64,000 nucleotides of DNA from Anaeramoeba flamelloides. Lineage: Eukaryota > Metamonada > Anaeramoebidae. The notes beneath the pieces were generated by a model. The model made no database searches. It was given only the letters and a program-made list of their open reading frames with translations, and had not been told where the DNA came from. Location of the stretch: contig JANTQA010000023.1 in assembly GCA_027625915.1 (NCBI GenBank), positions 558,001 to 622,000 on the forward strand, in the 5' to 3' direction. Below, piece after piece: positions 1 to 11,100 of the stretch (positions are counted from its first letter, which is position 1; each line of letters opens with the position of its first letter). The translations under genes and the position numbers were made by a program.

Positions 1-1017
1 TTAACCAATCGTGTTCCTCTATTTTTTTAAAGGTATTAGGGAGTTGATTATTATTTTGAATGGAAAAGAAAATATTTAATAACTTTATTGTTGAAATGTT
101 TTTGTGGTTGAGTGTTTTATTATTTATTATTCTCTGAAACTGTTTGATGTCTTTAAATGTTTTTTTGGGTTTTCTAAATGAAAGGAAAATAAATAAAAAA
201 AAAAAAAAAAAAAAAAAAGAAATACGTAATACGTAATACAAAATTAAAAGAAAAAAGAATTTGAAATTTTTTTCTTTTTTTTTCAAAAAGAAAGAAAGTC
301 AACAAATTTGACAAAAAAATTAATAAAAAAAAAAAATAAAGCAAAAAAATCTTCAAGGAAGATTGCCAAAGTTTTGAAGATTTTTTGTTGGTTGAGTTTC
401 TTCAAAATAAAACACTCAAATAATGAGACTAAAAAAACAAAATTTACCGATTAAGTGTCACGATTAAACATCCAGTGACAGAAGGATCAAGAGTTCCAGA
501 ATGGCCAGTTTTTTCAGTTCTTAAGATATTTTTTACCCAGGACACAACCTAATAAAAAGGTAATTGTTATAAAGAATAATTAGGAATGAGAAAATTAATT
601 CTTTTTCTTACAAAAACAAAAGATTAAAAAAAAAAAAATTAAGGTTTAATTTACTTCATGAGAAGAAGGATTAGCTGGTTTGTCAAGATTCATAAAACCA
701 TATAATAAATATTGATCAAGTGGTCTTTTTTTTGGTGTGTACCCATTAGGTAAGGGATTGTAAGATCCTGTTTTAATTTTCATTTTTTCCATACCCTAAT
801 AAAAGTAATAAAAAAAAAAAAAAAAAAAAAGATCAATTAATTTGCTATAAGAAAGAATGAAGAAAAGAAAACAAAGAAAAGCTACTTTTAAAAGAATTGG
901 AAAATCTGATGTGTCAAGCTTTGGAGTAACATTAGTTGGTTTAAGATAAAGTTCTGGCTTTTTATCAGATTTCTTTTTTGATTTTTTTTTTTGTTTTTTT
1001 GATTTTTCTTTGGACAT
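1..1017 (-). CDS. CBF5: Cbf5/dyskerin pseudouridine synthase, 5' part (4 exons, partial)
   Basis: Catalytic subunit of box H/ACA snoRNPs, which converts uridine to pseudouridine in rRNA and snRNA in the nucleolus. Exons on the minus strand: 1017-886, 795-655, 548-448 and 18-1, the last cut by the window edge. Introns of 90, 106 and 429 bp begin GTA and end TAG; their phases (0, 0, 2) give one continuous frame. Exon 1 has a Lys-rich nuclear/nucleolar-type start, then [19 protein letters not shown], matching the dyskerin N-terminal domain. Exon 2 ends [12 protein letters not shown]. Exon 3 carries [16 protein letters not shown], the TruB-type catalytic loop with the active-site Asp in TLDP. Exon 4 reads GTRLV, as expected next. 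I start at MSKEK (1015-1017) because the 15 in-frame residues upstream look non-coding. The PUA domain would lie outside the window. The identification is very firm; the splice sites are inferred by eye. Confidence 0.95.
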
Positions 1018-1441
1018 AATGATTTGTGTATAAAAGAGAATAGATGATAAAAAATGAAACAAATAGTTGAAAATGAATTTTACATAAGGTGACTTGTGTT
1101 TCAGTAGTTAACTAAAATCTTTGTTTGTTGATATTTATGGAAGAAATATGAATTCCTAAAATCTTTAAAAATTTTTAGGTTGAATTTACTTTATGTGAAT
1201 TTTTGAAACTCACTTCCAATCAAGGAGAAGAAAGAGTTTGATTTCATTGCATTCAAAAAACAATAAACAAACTTTTGTATTGGAAATCTGCTTCTAAAGT
1301 AAAAGTTAAGAAAGTACAGTTGTTTAAATAACATGTGTTGGCCTCATTAAATATTGGTTTTCAGACTTTTTAACTGTTGTTGTTTGTATTTGGTGTTTTT
1401 AATTGTTGTTAAAAAAGTTTTAAATATTGTGTACTAAGTTT
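1018..1441. other. Flank upstream of the Cbf5 gene
   Basis: AT-rich spacer between the Cbf5 start and the first TTAA-flanked transposon. It should hold the Cbf5 promoter. I see no clear TATA box or other named element and no convincing ORF. Confidence 0.4.
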
Positions 1442-2821
1442 TTAAGGGAGTAGCTACACCATAAGACATGATAAAAATTTGAGAGAGATGAGATAAGAAC
1501 ATTTTATTTTAGTGGCGTGTGATCGTAGATTCTCTAAAAATTTTTTTAAAAAAATTATTTGATATTTTTTTTTTTAGTAATGTTCAACAATAAAAAAAAA
1601 GAGATTATATTGATAAAATAGTTTTATTATTATTATTATTTTATTATTAAAATAAACTTAATTCGATTAATTTGGACACAGTTTAAACAGTTAGAAGAAT
1701 AACAAAAACATTATTTACATTCAATGGGGAAGTAATTTTAATTCAACAAACTATATCATTTTTTGTGTTTTTTGTTTTTGTTTTCATTTTCAATTTTTCA
1801 GTTACTTAATCGGTTTAGTTAGATCTGAAAATTTTTTATAGATGGTTACTAGATGGTCACAGTTGAGTTTCTTCAAGTGATAAATCCACATACAACCGGT
1901 ACATGGTATCTTATCATTTGATCGATCAACCATTGTTGGTGTAATTTTAACAAATCTACCAATATATTTTTTGTTCAAACTCTTTCATTTCAGCTCATTT
2001 CATTTTTTTTGGACACACTTGTTTTGATTTTTTGTTTTATATTGTTTTCTTATATTTGGATGAAAATGATTACTTAAAAAACCATTAATACTATGTTACT
2101 TAAATCTGGTTTTATATTAGGTTTGGGAGAATATAGTAAATTGAGTTTTTGTTTCACTATTTTTGATTTTAGATGTGTCCAAATTTTTGGAATGGGGTTT
2201 AGTTTTTTTTTCTGGGAGAAGATAATTTCAGATTCTTTGAATAAAACGTGTATCTATTTGTGGTTTAAACTTTAATAACATATAATCATATTCACTTCTC
2301 ATATTCCACTAAACCCAACGTTTTACAATCCTAACAAGTAATAATTCTACTTAATTATTCTAATTTTGGAATTCTTCTAGCTATTTAAGTCCCATTTATG
2401 TTTCCTTTTATATTCTCTCAATTGTAATATTGTTGTTCTTTTTAAACAAAATCCATTAATCCTAAATGCCACTAATAAAAAAATATTTCTAATTGCTTTA
2501 TGTTGTCAGGATTAAAAAAATCTCAAAAATGATGAAAAAATAAAAAATGAAAAAATTAAATTGCCACAATAGAATGTTGAGAGAAGAATAAAAGATAAGT
2601 CATTCAACATTCAAAACACTATTTTAAGTAATTCAACTCAACATTCTATTGTGGCAATTTCTTTGAGACTTTGAAAAAAAAATTTCAAAAATCTAATGAA
2701 TGAAGTACTTTAAATAATAAAAACCAATGAGGTACAACCAGAGTAAAAAATGTTATTTTCTGATCCTCTTCAGAATTGCACAAAAGTGAAAAATTTTTCT
2801 TTACCGTGGCTACTCCCTTAA
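1442..2821 (+). mobile_element. TTAA-flanked piggyBac-type non-autonomous element (family TTAA-1, copy A)
   Basis: The element spans 1446-2817 between TTAA tetranucleotides at 1442-1445 and 2818-2821. The ends are short inverted repeats, GGGAGTAGCTAC on the left and GTGGCTACTCCC on the right. TTAA target duplication with short GGG/CCC ends is the piggyBac superfamily signature. No transposase is encoded, so this is a 1.37-kb non-autonomous copy. Other copies are at 50.66-53.44 kb (same orientation, two nested insertions), 57.12-57.94 kb (reverse, shorter) and a worn relic at 7.26-8.18 kb. A perfect 21-bp internal inverted repeat near the right end recurs in all of them. Confidence 0.8.
2561..2657. 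repeat. Internal hairpin conserved in TTAA-1 elements
   Basis: The arm at 2561-2581 (core GCCACAATAGAATGTTGAG) is repeated in perfect inverse at 2637-2657, with a 55-nt loop. The same arms recur in the other TTAA-1 copies at about 53184-53280, 57281-57375 and, worn, 7911-8012. It lies subterminally, about 160 bp inside the right end. Confidence 0.8.
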
Positions 2822-4085
2822 GGACTATTCATATTTGGTACTTTGTGTGGTTGAAATCAAGTCGCTAATCATAAAAATGATTTAAAAGGATGGTAATTTA
2901 AGGTATTCCTAAATATTGCAATTTTTTAATAGTTTTCGAAAATTAAAAAAAACATTTATTGATCAAAAATTTGAATGAATTTACTAACAAAATAATTCAA
3001 ATTTAAATATCAATTTTTTATGATTATGGCTGTTGGTCATATCATGTTTACTTTCAAGTATATTCGTAAACTCAGGGTAAGCTGTTTGGTGATTCAAAAT
3101 AATCTTGGATATGATCAGCAGTGATGAGATTTTAGATTTTCAAAAATTGAGAGAAAATTTTGATTTTTAAAGTTTGAAAAATGGAAATTTTGTTATTTGG
3201 AAAGGATCTTGATCTTTATATATTTTCTCTCAATAATTTGATTTTGATGCTTTAAAATCGTTAAAAAAGTTATATGTCATAATCTACGGGGACAATGTTT
3301 TTTTTAAAGAATTTGTTTTAAAGAATATCGAAAGCTAAATTTGATAATAATATTGTTAAAACCAATCCCCAATTCACTATTTGGGTTCGAAAAAACCCCA
3401 TAATCTTTTACTTAAAATCGAAAAAAAATAAAAATATTTTCAACGATTTTTAATTTTGTAGTTACAAAAATCAAAATAATTTAAAGATCAGTCAATAAGA
3501 GTTTGAATTTGCTGGTTTTTGTTCCAAAATTCGAATAAATTACGAAAAACATATTATTTCTTTGTAAAAATCGAAATTTAATATAAAAATTTTTCTTGAA
3601 AAAATACAACTCCTGTTTTTTTGTACCGAATGGAAAACACTCCACCAAAACAAAACAATTTTAAAACCAAAATTGAAATTAAACTATTCTTTCTATGAGT
3701 TGAGAAAATAAATTGCTCTTTTTGGTTCTTTTCTTCAACTAAAAAAAGATAAAATATAATTACTACCAAACATTCAAGCTTCAAACAGTTTTATTTATGA
3801 CATTTATTTGAAATTTTTGAAATCGATTTTGTAATAAATAATCTCAAAAAGTAAATCTCATGAATGAAAATGTGTACCAAATCGCCGATGTCTATTATGG
3901 ATTTAATTTTTGAATGAAACATTTCACTACAAAAAAAGCAATTAAACACAATTTTCCAGTCTTCAACTACACTAAAAACAGTAATATTCTTTATAATTCG
4001 AAATTGAAATGGTTGTTTTCCAAAAAAATTATTCCAAAAAAAAGAAATACCTATTTATTTTTCGAACAATTGTAGTATTTCAATA
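2822..4085. other. Gene-free AT-rich DNA with a dispersed repeat
   Basis: No supported gene. Bases about 3040-3245 are a diverged inverted copy of about 49985-50175; both hold two 'ctctcaatttt' blocks and a 'tactttcaagtatattc'-like stretch. The rest shows only short chance ORFs. Confidence 0.45.
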
Positions 4086-4601
4086 TAAACCAAATTTCAT
4101 AATAAATGGTCCACCTTACATTTGAATAATGAATTGCTTTTGTATCGTTTTGAAGTTTTTCCTCTCACAATGATAAGTTTGCAAATAAATTATTTTTTCT
4201 CTTTTTTATTTTTTCAACAATATTTTGTTAAAATTGAAAATGAAAATGAAAAATTGGAAAGAAGTAACAGATGAATTAATGAAAAAATTGGTTTCAAATA
4301 TAAAAAAGAGATTAGATTTAGTTATTAAAATGGAATAAGAGTCGATAAATGGGTTTTTTTACTTTTTTAAATTTTCTATTTTTTATGTAATGCTTCTTTC
4401 AAAATAAATTTCCCAATTTTTTTTAACAGTTTTTTTTATTTTTCTTTCTTTTATTTTTAGACAAAAAATAAATATCTCTTAAGTATAGTATTTAATAGTA
4501 AAATCTAAAATTTTTTATTATAATAGATAACTTGAATTATTAAAAATATTTTTATTAAAAATTTGATTTTTAATGGGTCAATTATTATGAAAGATAGTTT
4601 A
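4086..4601 (+). mobile_element. TA-flanked element, AACT family, copy 1 (512 bp)
   Basis: The element is 4088-4599 with TA at 4086-4087 and 4600-4601. The left end reads AACCAAATTTCATAATAAAT, and the right end is its imperfect inverse, finishing GAAAGATAGTT. Related copies are at 33132-34451, 43444-43654, 44572-44771 and 56297-57074 (reverse). TA duplication and short TIRs suggest a Tc1/mariner-type or related DNA transposon. It holds a small ORF (4240-4407) shared with two other long copies. Confidence 0.7.
4240..4407 (+). pseudogene. Small ORF carried by the AACT element, copy 1 (one internal stop)
   Basis: 56 codons beginning MKMKNWKEVTDELMKKLVSN. One TAA sits at codon 33 and the terminal TAA at 4405-4407. 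It aligns codon for codon with the ORF at 33283-33450 and with the first 40 or so residues of the reverse-strand ORF at 56760-56921. The protein has a charged amphipathic helix followed by a hydrophobic Phe-rich tail. I do not recognise the family; it could be a mini-protein of the element or captured host sequence. Confidence 0.45.
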
Positions 4602-4678
4602 GTATCAAATTTCTTTGGATCTACTTTAATTTCAAAACTGGAATATTGTTACCTTTATGATTTTTATCTATGTTAATA

Positions 4679-5340
4679 TAAATTATTTATCAGTCAATGC
4701 CCCCCCCCTCGTTCTAATAGGTAAAATACATGTGCTTCAAGGGTTTGAATGGAAATTAGAAAAAAAAATCATTTCATAAATTTTCAAATGGAAATCATTT
4801 TTTTACGTTTTTTGTTTTTTTTTTATTAGATTTTTTTTTGATACCTAATTAAGTTGCAAAATTTTTTGTTATTATAACCAGATCAAAAGCCACTTGTAAA
4901 AAATGTTATTCCAAGGTTATTTAAACAGTGGAAATGATTGTTAAGAAATCATATTAATTTCTATTGAAATTTTATTCAAACTTTGATCTTGATATTTGTT
5001 TAATAAATGTGAAAAATTTCACAACATTTTCATATCCCTTTTCAATATAGAGACGACAAATACCAACCCACTTCGTTTGGGGTCTTGAATTCTAAAAGAA
5101 AAGTATGGAAAATGAAGTAAAAATTGTTTCCTATCTATTATTCAAATACACGTTGGAGATCAAAACGAACATTCTTGTTTTTCTCAATGGATTCCTAAGA
5201 ATTTAAGTTTTTCATTTTTTAAGAAAATATATTGATTTATTAGTTTTATTTCAGACATATATCAACAATTTGTTAATATTTATTATTCTTCTTATTTCTT
5301 ATTTGTTCTTTAAAGGTCAATTATATATAATTATTTGACC
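4679..5340 (+). mobile_element. Diverged copy of the GGGGCCC TA-element (right end unresolved)
   Basis: It starts TA, AATTATTTATCAGTC at 4679, then runs parallel to the well-bounded element at 51114-51815 to about 5340, sharing a stretch like AATACCAACC and the TCAATTATATA/ATAATTGA region. A C9 tract at about 4700 replaces the GGGGCCC part of the terminal repeat. The right terminus was not found. Confidence 0.5.
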
Positions 5341-5341
5341 T

Positions 5342-5635
5342 TTGAAAAAAATGTTTTTTTTTGGATATCCCTTAAACAGAAACAAAGTTTATATCACAAA
5401 AGAGATCCATCTGATAAAAAAAGATCATCAATTACAAGAGATGATTTTAAGGCAAATGGGTGGACCTCATTTTTTTTTTTGGAATTTCTTTAATAATGCT
5501 GGTATTTTAATTATTAAAGGGAAAAAATTTTCAGTTCATTTTCAATTTTTATTTTCAAATAGACCAACAAATTCCAACCCACTTCTTTGGCATCTCTGTT
5601 CTGGAAAAAAATATAGAAAGGGATATGAAAATTGA
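5342..5635 (+). CDS. Hypothetical ORF, 97 aa (doubtful)
   Basis: Continuous ORF with mixed composition, including KEIHLIKKDHQLQEMILRQM and later RPTNSNPLLWHLCSGKKY. Bases 5550-5640 resemble 5040-5130 and 51477-51580, so the ORF end lies in a dispersed repeat present three times. That favours transposon-related coding or chance over a host gene. No family recognised. No intron signals or promoter support it. Confidence 0.22.
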   Translation: MKKMFFFGYPLNRNKVYITKEIHLIKKDHQLQEMILRQMGGPHFFFWNFFNNAGILIIKGKKFSVHFQFLFSNRPTNSNPLLWHLCSGKKYRKGYEN

Positions 5636-5640
5636 ATCCT

Positions 5641-7259
5641 ATTTAAAATGCAAATGCTTGTAAACTAATTTTGATAAAATTTTATATTTGATTTTATTAT
5701 CCCAAATAGTAAGAGAATAATAAAAATAAAAATGATAGGGATATTTGTTTTTCAAAATATTAATGAAAAAGGGTTTTATTGTAAAAATAATCCCAATCAC
5801 TAGGCTCAAAAAACACCCAATAATTTTTATTCTTAGAAATCTGAAATTATTCTTTTTTTATATACCAAGTCGTTTTAACCAACAGTAGAATTCATTTTGA
5901 ATCTTTTACATGACAAGAATAGCACAATCCATACAAATAAGATCAAACTTATTTGAACTTTCAGGCTGATAGTCTGAAGAATTCAGTTTCTGATATTCTT
6001 TCATATTTTTTCAATTTTCAAATACTTGAAACAAACTTTTGTAAGCAAAAAAAGTGATAAAAATTTCAATTAAATTCAAAATGTTATTGTTTTTGTAATT
6101 TAATATTATTTTTTTAAAGTTATACAAAAGAAAAATATTTTTTAACTTTCAATAACCTGAAACCCTTTTTATGAAATTAAAGAAACTGAAAAGCCAAAAG
6201 TTGTTTTAATTAAATGTTTTTGAAAATTTGACTTCAAAAAACTTTTAAATAGAAAGTTATTGCATTTTGATATTTAATTCCTTTCAAAATTTGGAACAAT
6301 TTTAAATAAATAAAGTGTTGACAAGTAAAAAAAGTGACTACAATTTTTGTGCTATTCTTGTTGTGTATTTAACCAAAAATTTCAATTTTGGATTTGTCAA
6401 ATTAAAAACCTTTTTTAAAAATCCTCAAGTAATTTTTGACAAATAAAATAATCCAAAGAAACTAAATTTTCAAAGAGTTACAATTAAAAAAATTCCTAAC
6501 GCTTAATTAGCAACAACTATAACAACAAACCTCTTTAAATCTTGATTTAGTTTTGGAATATTTCAAAGATGTGAGGAATTATTACCAAACGAAGAAACGC
6601 TGAAAATTTAAAATGAAAGATCAACTTTATTAGAACTTAATTAAAAAATCCGACTTTTACTGATCAACTCACTAAAGAGAAGCAACTTACTCAAAAGTTC
6701 GTTTCTGAACAAAAATACAAAATGTCTCCAAACAGCTTAAAACTGAATCAAAATTTTTAATCTAGGCCAATTTATCGACGAAAGTAAAAATAGAAAATAA
6801 AGTAAATTTTTTTTCAAAAATTTTCAAAATATGAAAACATTTTTACACATTTAGATAAAAACAAAAACTGTTTTTCAGAAAAGTTTCGTCTCTCTATGTT
6901 GTTGTTTTTTTTTAATCAAACTGAAAGATTAGGTGGTTATGGATTTTGGAGGACGAGTTTGTTGAAATTTTGTGGGGTTAGTTAAAAAATAGAGTGATTG
7001 AACTTGGAAGGTTGTCGAATAATGTGTTGATTAAATTGATCTCTTGTAAGTACTGTTATAATTGGAAAGTACAAGGTTTTAACGAGCTGTATTTTTCAGG
7101 AATTATAGAAAAAATTTCAAAAAACAAAATAAAAACCTAAACTTCTCACCTTAAAAAAAAAAAAATCAGTTATATACAAAAATAACACACAAAATTTTGA
7201 AAAACACAAATAAAAACCTCAACACAAGTTATTGAAACAACTGTAGAACCATAAGCAGA
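5641..7259. other. Gene-free stretch with a small inverted-repeat element
   Basis: No supported gene. ACAAGAATAGCACAA near 5912 and its inverse near 6350-6365 mark a probable ~450-bp TIR element of unknown family. A short forward reading at 6940-7130 has one stop and looks vaguely protein-like, but I cannot support it as a gene. Confidence 0.35.
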
Positions 7260-8175
7260 TATGTTTTGTGATAATTTATATTTTTTGGAATCCTTCATTG
7301 TATTAAAGCCCTATTCTTATTTCCTTTTGATGTTCCCCAAATTGTAATGTTATTGTTCTTTTTAAACAAAATTGATTATCCCAAATGTGACTCATAAAAA
7401 AATCTTACTTAGTATTGTGGATTAAACTTTTAGCAGTGAAAAAAAGTGAAACACGGTTTATCTTTGGGAACATTAATAGAACCTGAAAATGAAAAGTAAA
7501 ATCAATAAAAAGAAGAAATAAATTCACTTTTAATAATAATCCCTTAAATTATTTTCTATCAAATTCAACAAATACAATTTAAATCTCCTTGATTTTCGAA
7601 ATTATAGGTGTGGATTTTGGAGATCTCAAAAATAGTCAATTTTTTCAACAAATTTTTAATAATTGATCAATCAAATAAAAACTCATACAAAAATAAAGTA
7701 TTCAAAAAAACTGTTATTGTGCTGAATCCTTCATTTTGTCTTTATTTATATATGCTTTTTTTCACTCATCTTACTTTTCATTTTCAGGATCTATTAATGT
7801 TCTCAATGAAAAACTGTGTTAAACTTATTTCCAAAACGTTTATTGCTTTTTGTTATCATTATTAAAAAAATTCATAAATGATGTAAAAATCAAAAATTAA
7901 AAAAATTCAATTACCACAATAGAATGTTGAGATAAGGATAAAAGATCATTCACCCAAGCATTTGAATCACTATTTTAAGTAATTTAACTCGATATTCGAT
8001 TGAGACAATTTCTTTTAGACTTTTGATTAAAAAATTAATCAAAAATCTACGGAATGAAGTACTTTAAATAATAAAAATCAATGAGTTACAACCAAAGTAA
8101 AAAATGTTATTTTCTGATCCTCTTTAAAATTGCAAAAAAGTAAAAATTTTTCTTTGACCATGGTTACTCAATCAA
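7260..8175 (+). mobile_element. Worn TTAA-1 relic (copy D) with a nested TIR element
   Basis: Bases about 7290-7412 and 7862-8175 follow copy A (about 2380-2820), including the internal hairpin, and end GGTTACTCAATCAA where the family has GGCTACTCCCTTAA. Between them, about 7420-7845, is a separate insert whose ends are inverted copies of each other (GAACATTAATAGAACCTGAA on the left, inverse on the right). The left end of the relic was not found. Confidence 0.55.
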
Positions 8176-11100
8176 ATTTAAATTCTCATTATAAAAACTC
8201 TCCTGGTCAAATTATCAGACACACAACTATTTTAAAATGATCAAAATTATTCTGGTTGTGAAATTTTTGTAAAGGTTTTCAAAAATAATGCTTTTAAAAA
8301 AAGTTTAATCTTTGTTTCAAAATAAAAAAGCATGTGTTTCTTTAGATAAAGCTGGTACATCAAATAATCATATAAACCCTCGATAAACCATAATTAAATT
8401 TTCTATTGATTTCTTCAAATTGCATCTTTTAGAAAGACATACTAAAAATGAAGCATCATATTGAAAAATTTTTCTCAAAAAAATTGAGTTAATATTTTCG
8501 AATATTTTTGTACTTAAAAAAAATCAAAAAAATTGAACAAATTATAAACCAAATTAAAAATAAGAAAATTCTAAAAAATTTTTAACAAATTGAATTCAAT
8601 TAAGGTATACGACTTGGAAGTGAATTGGATGTTTGTTTCTTACGAGAAGAAGAAAAAGTCAGGGATTTTATTTTGAAAAACAATTTATTGGCAATTGTAG
8701 ACATTATTTATCTCGCTTTAACCTGATTAATTCTTTGTTAAATCCACAATTTGAGTTTCATCTTTGATTTGAAACAGAAAATTTATACTTTTGATTATAC
8801 ATTTTCTCAATTTCATTTGATTTGAATCCTAATTTCGTTTTAAAAAAAAAGTTTTTTCAAAAAAGAAACAAACAAATAATTGGAAAAAGAATCAAAGTAA
8901 TATTTTATTAGATCATGGACAAGAACAAAAATTCTTTGAGTTTGTTAGAAGAAGGGGAATCAAAAAAAAGAAAAGCAAACAAAGATTTTAATACAAGAAA
9001 TAAAGTGAATTTAAAATTAAAAAAGAGAAAAGTAACACAAAATTAAGAGAATTAACGATACCACCACTGGTTTGGTCTGAATCGTCTTCAAAAACAAATG
9101 AAAAGACTTCATGATAATCATCACCCCATTCTTTGCACACACCCAAAGTATAATCCAGTTCACTGGTTTTTGTCGTACAACTTTTGTCTGAAAATAAAGT
9201 CTGAGAGTATGTTTGTCCTGAACCGGATATTGTATAGATCTCCTCATAATTATTATAACAGTAACCGTGCTTATGGGATTCCACATAGATATCATCACAG
9301 TTTCAGTTATCTTTACTATTTGTCCCAAATCCAATGATATCAACTGTTGACGTTTCCAGAACAAACTTTAATGATTCATCACTTCCATAATCGTTGCATC
9401 CCGTCCCAAATGAAGTTTTATCATTAGACAAGGTTTTGCATTCTTTATCATCAAAAATTTCCAAAATAACAAAGGCATAGTCACTATCAGGGTCCAGATG
9501 ATACATCTTACTTCTTGTATCCCATTGATAACAAACTTCAGGAACAATATGTTGATCTTGTTCTAGATCTGAAGTACTACATCCCTTATTCTCATATAAT
9601 GTCTGTTTTAGAACTTGAGTTTCTTTAGGTTCAGTGGAGGTTACCAAAGAAAAGATGGAACAAATAAAAATCAATAAAATCAATTTTTTCATCATATAAC
9701 ATTTTTTTATTTAAAAATTGGAAAAAGTAAATTTAAAAAATAATGATTAAATATATAAAAAATTATTTTTTCTTTGGTTTTTTAATTGTGAGTAGTTGTG
9801 TATTAGCTTTCAAAAATTCTCACTTTTCTTGTTGAAAAAGAAATTTAATTCAGAAATTCAAACTCGTTTTTTTGGAATAAAAAAACAGATCAAGAATAAA
9901 AAAAAATAATTTATGAGTGTTTCAAATGGAGAAGAATGTTCAGAATTCAAAAAAATGAAGCCAAAATTTCCTTTCGTCCACTTTTACAATCAAAATGAAG
10001 AAAAAAATTAGAACAAAATACCACATCTTCAAAAATTTACCCCTTATCAAAAAATCCAAACTCAATTATATTTAGAGATTTTAATAATAAAAAGACTTTT
10101 TTTTCAAGATTTTTTTTCAGAGAGAATAAAAACATTCTTAAAGTTTTCTTTAATAATTAATTAAAAACTTTTTTAAAAAGTGTACTTTTCTTCACACCCC
10201 AATATCTACACCATATTTAAAGTTTACTCTCTTACTTTATAAAAATTCAGAAATCATTCTTAAAATTTATCATTTTGAAACAATTTTCATTTTTTGAAGA
10301 GAAAACAAGAGGGAAGATTTGTAGTTGGTTTTGTTCCATTTTTTAAAATCAAAATCTCGAAATTTAAAAGTGAAAAATTTTCAAAATTTTCTTTTTTTTT
10401 CTCTTTTTTAAGAATTTGTCATTTTAGGTTGTTAGCAAAACAAAAGAAAACCCAAATATTTCCAAAAAAAGGAGTACCAAACCTTAAACAAAGGAAACAA
10501 ATATCAATCTTTTTCTGGGTAATTTAACAATCAGTCAAAAAGGGAAAAAGAAATCCAAGATAAAAATTTTTTCTCATTTAATCAAAATACAACCTTTTCA
10601 ACTTACCTATGAAACCCACCTCCTTCTTTGATGAAAGGTTGGAAAACATTTCCAGTCAATTTAATCGCATTTCAAATTACTATACTCTTCCATTGTTCAT
10701 AATTCGTTAAAAAATTGATCTATTGTAAGGTCTGATTTCTGAAAAGGGACTATTAACTCTTATTTATTATTAATCTCAAAGAAAATAGAGTAATTATTTT
10801 CACTAAGATACCATTAAAATCAACATTAAACTCATTTATCAACTTTAGAGAAATGAGCTATCAATTTAAAGAGTTCATTTTTTCCCTATTAAATTTTCAG
10901 TCAAAAGATCTTATCCCTTTTTTTATTTAGATTTTCGAGATCAAAATTAGAAAGGAAGAAAAATTTACTTAAAAAATTTTTATTTGGAAAGAAATCTCAC
11001 TTTGAGTAAATTCAGAGAGAGTGATAAACAAATAAAATCAAAAATTGTAATCTTCTTTTAGAAAAACAAGAAAAATAAAAAAAATATTAAATACTTGAAT

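Noticed and set aside
174-356. Minus-strand Phe-rich ORF
   Set aside because: Lies wholly in intron 3 of Cbf5; translation of T runs.
796-885. Extension of Cbf5 exon 1 as a membrane protein
   Set aside because: Intron 1 sequence; the splice to 795 restores the dyskerin protein exactly.
7047-7099. Intron with GTAAGT donor, TTTTAAC and TTTTTCAG
   Set aside because: Splicing it gives an immediate stop; the flanking reading is not supported as a gene.
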